A stretch of DNA of 39,170 bases, taken from positions 7,082 through 46,251 of the forward strand of contig JAGWAT010000002.1 in assembly GCA_021296265.1 (NCBI GenBank), given 5' to 3'. The number at the start of each line of letters is the position of its first letter. The first letter of the stretch is position 1. Position numbers and translations under genes: made by a program. Under the pieces are notes generated by a model. It was not told the DNA's origin. It did not search any database and was given only the letters and a program-made list of their open reading frames with translations. This stretch comes from Alphaproteobacteria bacterium (GTDB lineage Bacteria; Pseudomonadota; Alphaproteobacteria; TMED109). Below, piece by piece: positions 39,145-39,170 of this stretch.

Positions 39145-39170
39145 GTCCCTCCTCGGCCAGGCTGCGGCCG

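Overview
The window is a high-GC chromosomal segment from a bacterium that is most likely an alphaproteobacterium, perhaps Rhodospirillales-like; the lower rank is only a guess. The assignment rests on four things. IF-2 has an N-terminus of the alphaproteobacterial kind (GTVRQ...GRSKPVEVE). A YlxR domain is fused to an L7Ae domain between nusA and infB. A DUF2794 gene is present. The MetK, TrmB and RbfA sequences are of alphaproteobacterial type. GTG and TTG starts and 4-base stop/start overlaps are common.

Left third (1-13.8 kb), accessory metabolism. An atypical SDR gene faces a tight larC-larE-larB-larA operon. That operon makes the nickel-pincer nucleotide and its racemase/epimerase apoenzyme, and larA carries a frameshift. 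Next come a Rieske oxygenase, an exported cyclase-family hydrolase, an AT-rich gene-free island, a YdfG-like SDR, a GFA/CENP-V zinc protein and a D-2-hydroxyacid dehydrogenase. A Baeyer-Villiger-type flavin monooxygenase and a nitronate monooxygenase-like protein follow on the minus strand. The lar operon next to a D-2-hydroxyacid dehydrogenase and oxygenases suggests a 2-hydroxyacid catabolic route, which is inference.

Middle (13.8-34.7 kb), core information processing and purine genes. nusA-ylxR/L7Ae-infB-rbfA-truB-rpsO-pnp runs on the minus strand with overlapping genes. rimP, normally just before nusA, is absent; a gene-poor kilobase, a decayed nucleotidyltransferase-like gene and tRNA-Leu(CAA) lie there instead. 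DUF2794, a thioesterase and a YpsA-like gene follow on the plus strand. Then come rlmE-guaB-TPR-guaA and glutathione-dependent formaldehyde dehydrogenase on the minus strand, and a D-threonine-aldolase-like gene, metK and trmB on the plus strand. In many alphaproteobacteria metK-trmB-rimP-nusA is one array. Here its two halves are separated and oppositely oriented, and no rimP is visible at either junction.

Right end (34.7-39.2 kb), small accessory genes with signs of decay. There is a PIN-toxin/antitoxin pair broken by a nonsense codon and frameshifts, a DinB protein, two GNATs (one lacking the acetyl-CoA loop), an M48-like protein whose HExxH has become RExxR, and a Tat-exported intradiol dioxygenase with a late frameshift. 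The several frameshifts may be real decay or assembly errors; sequence alone cannot decide.
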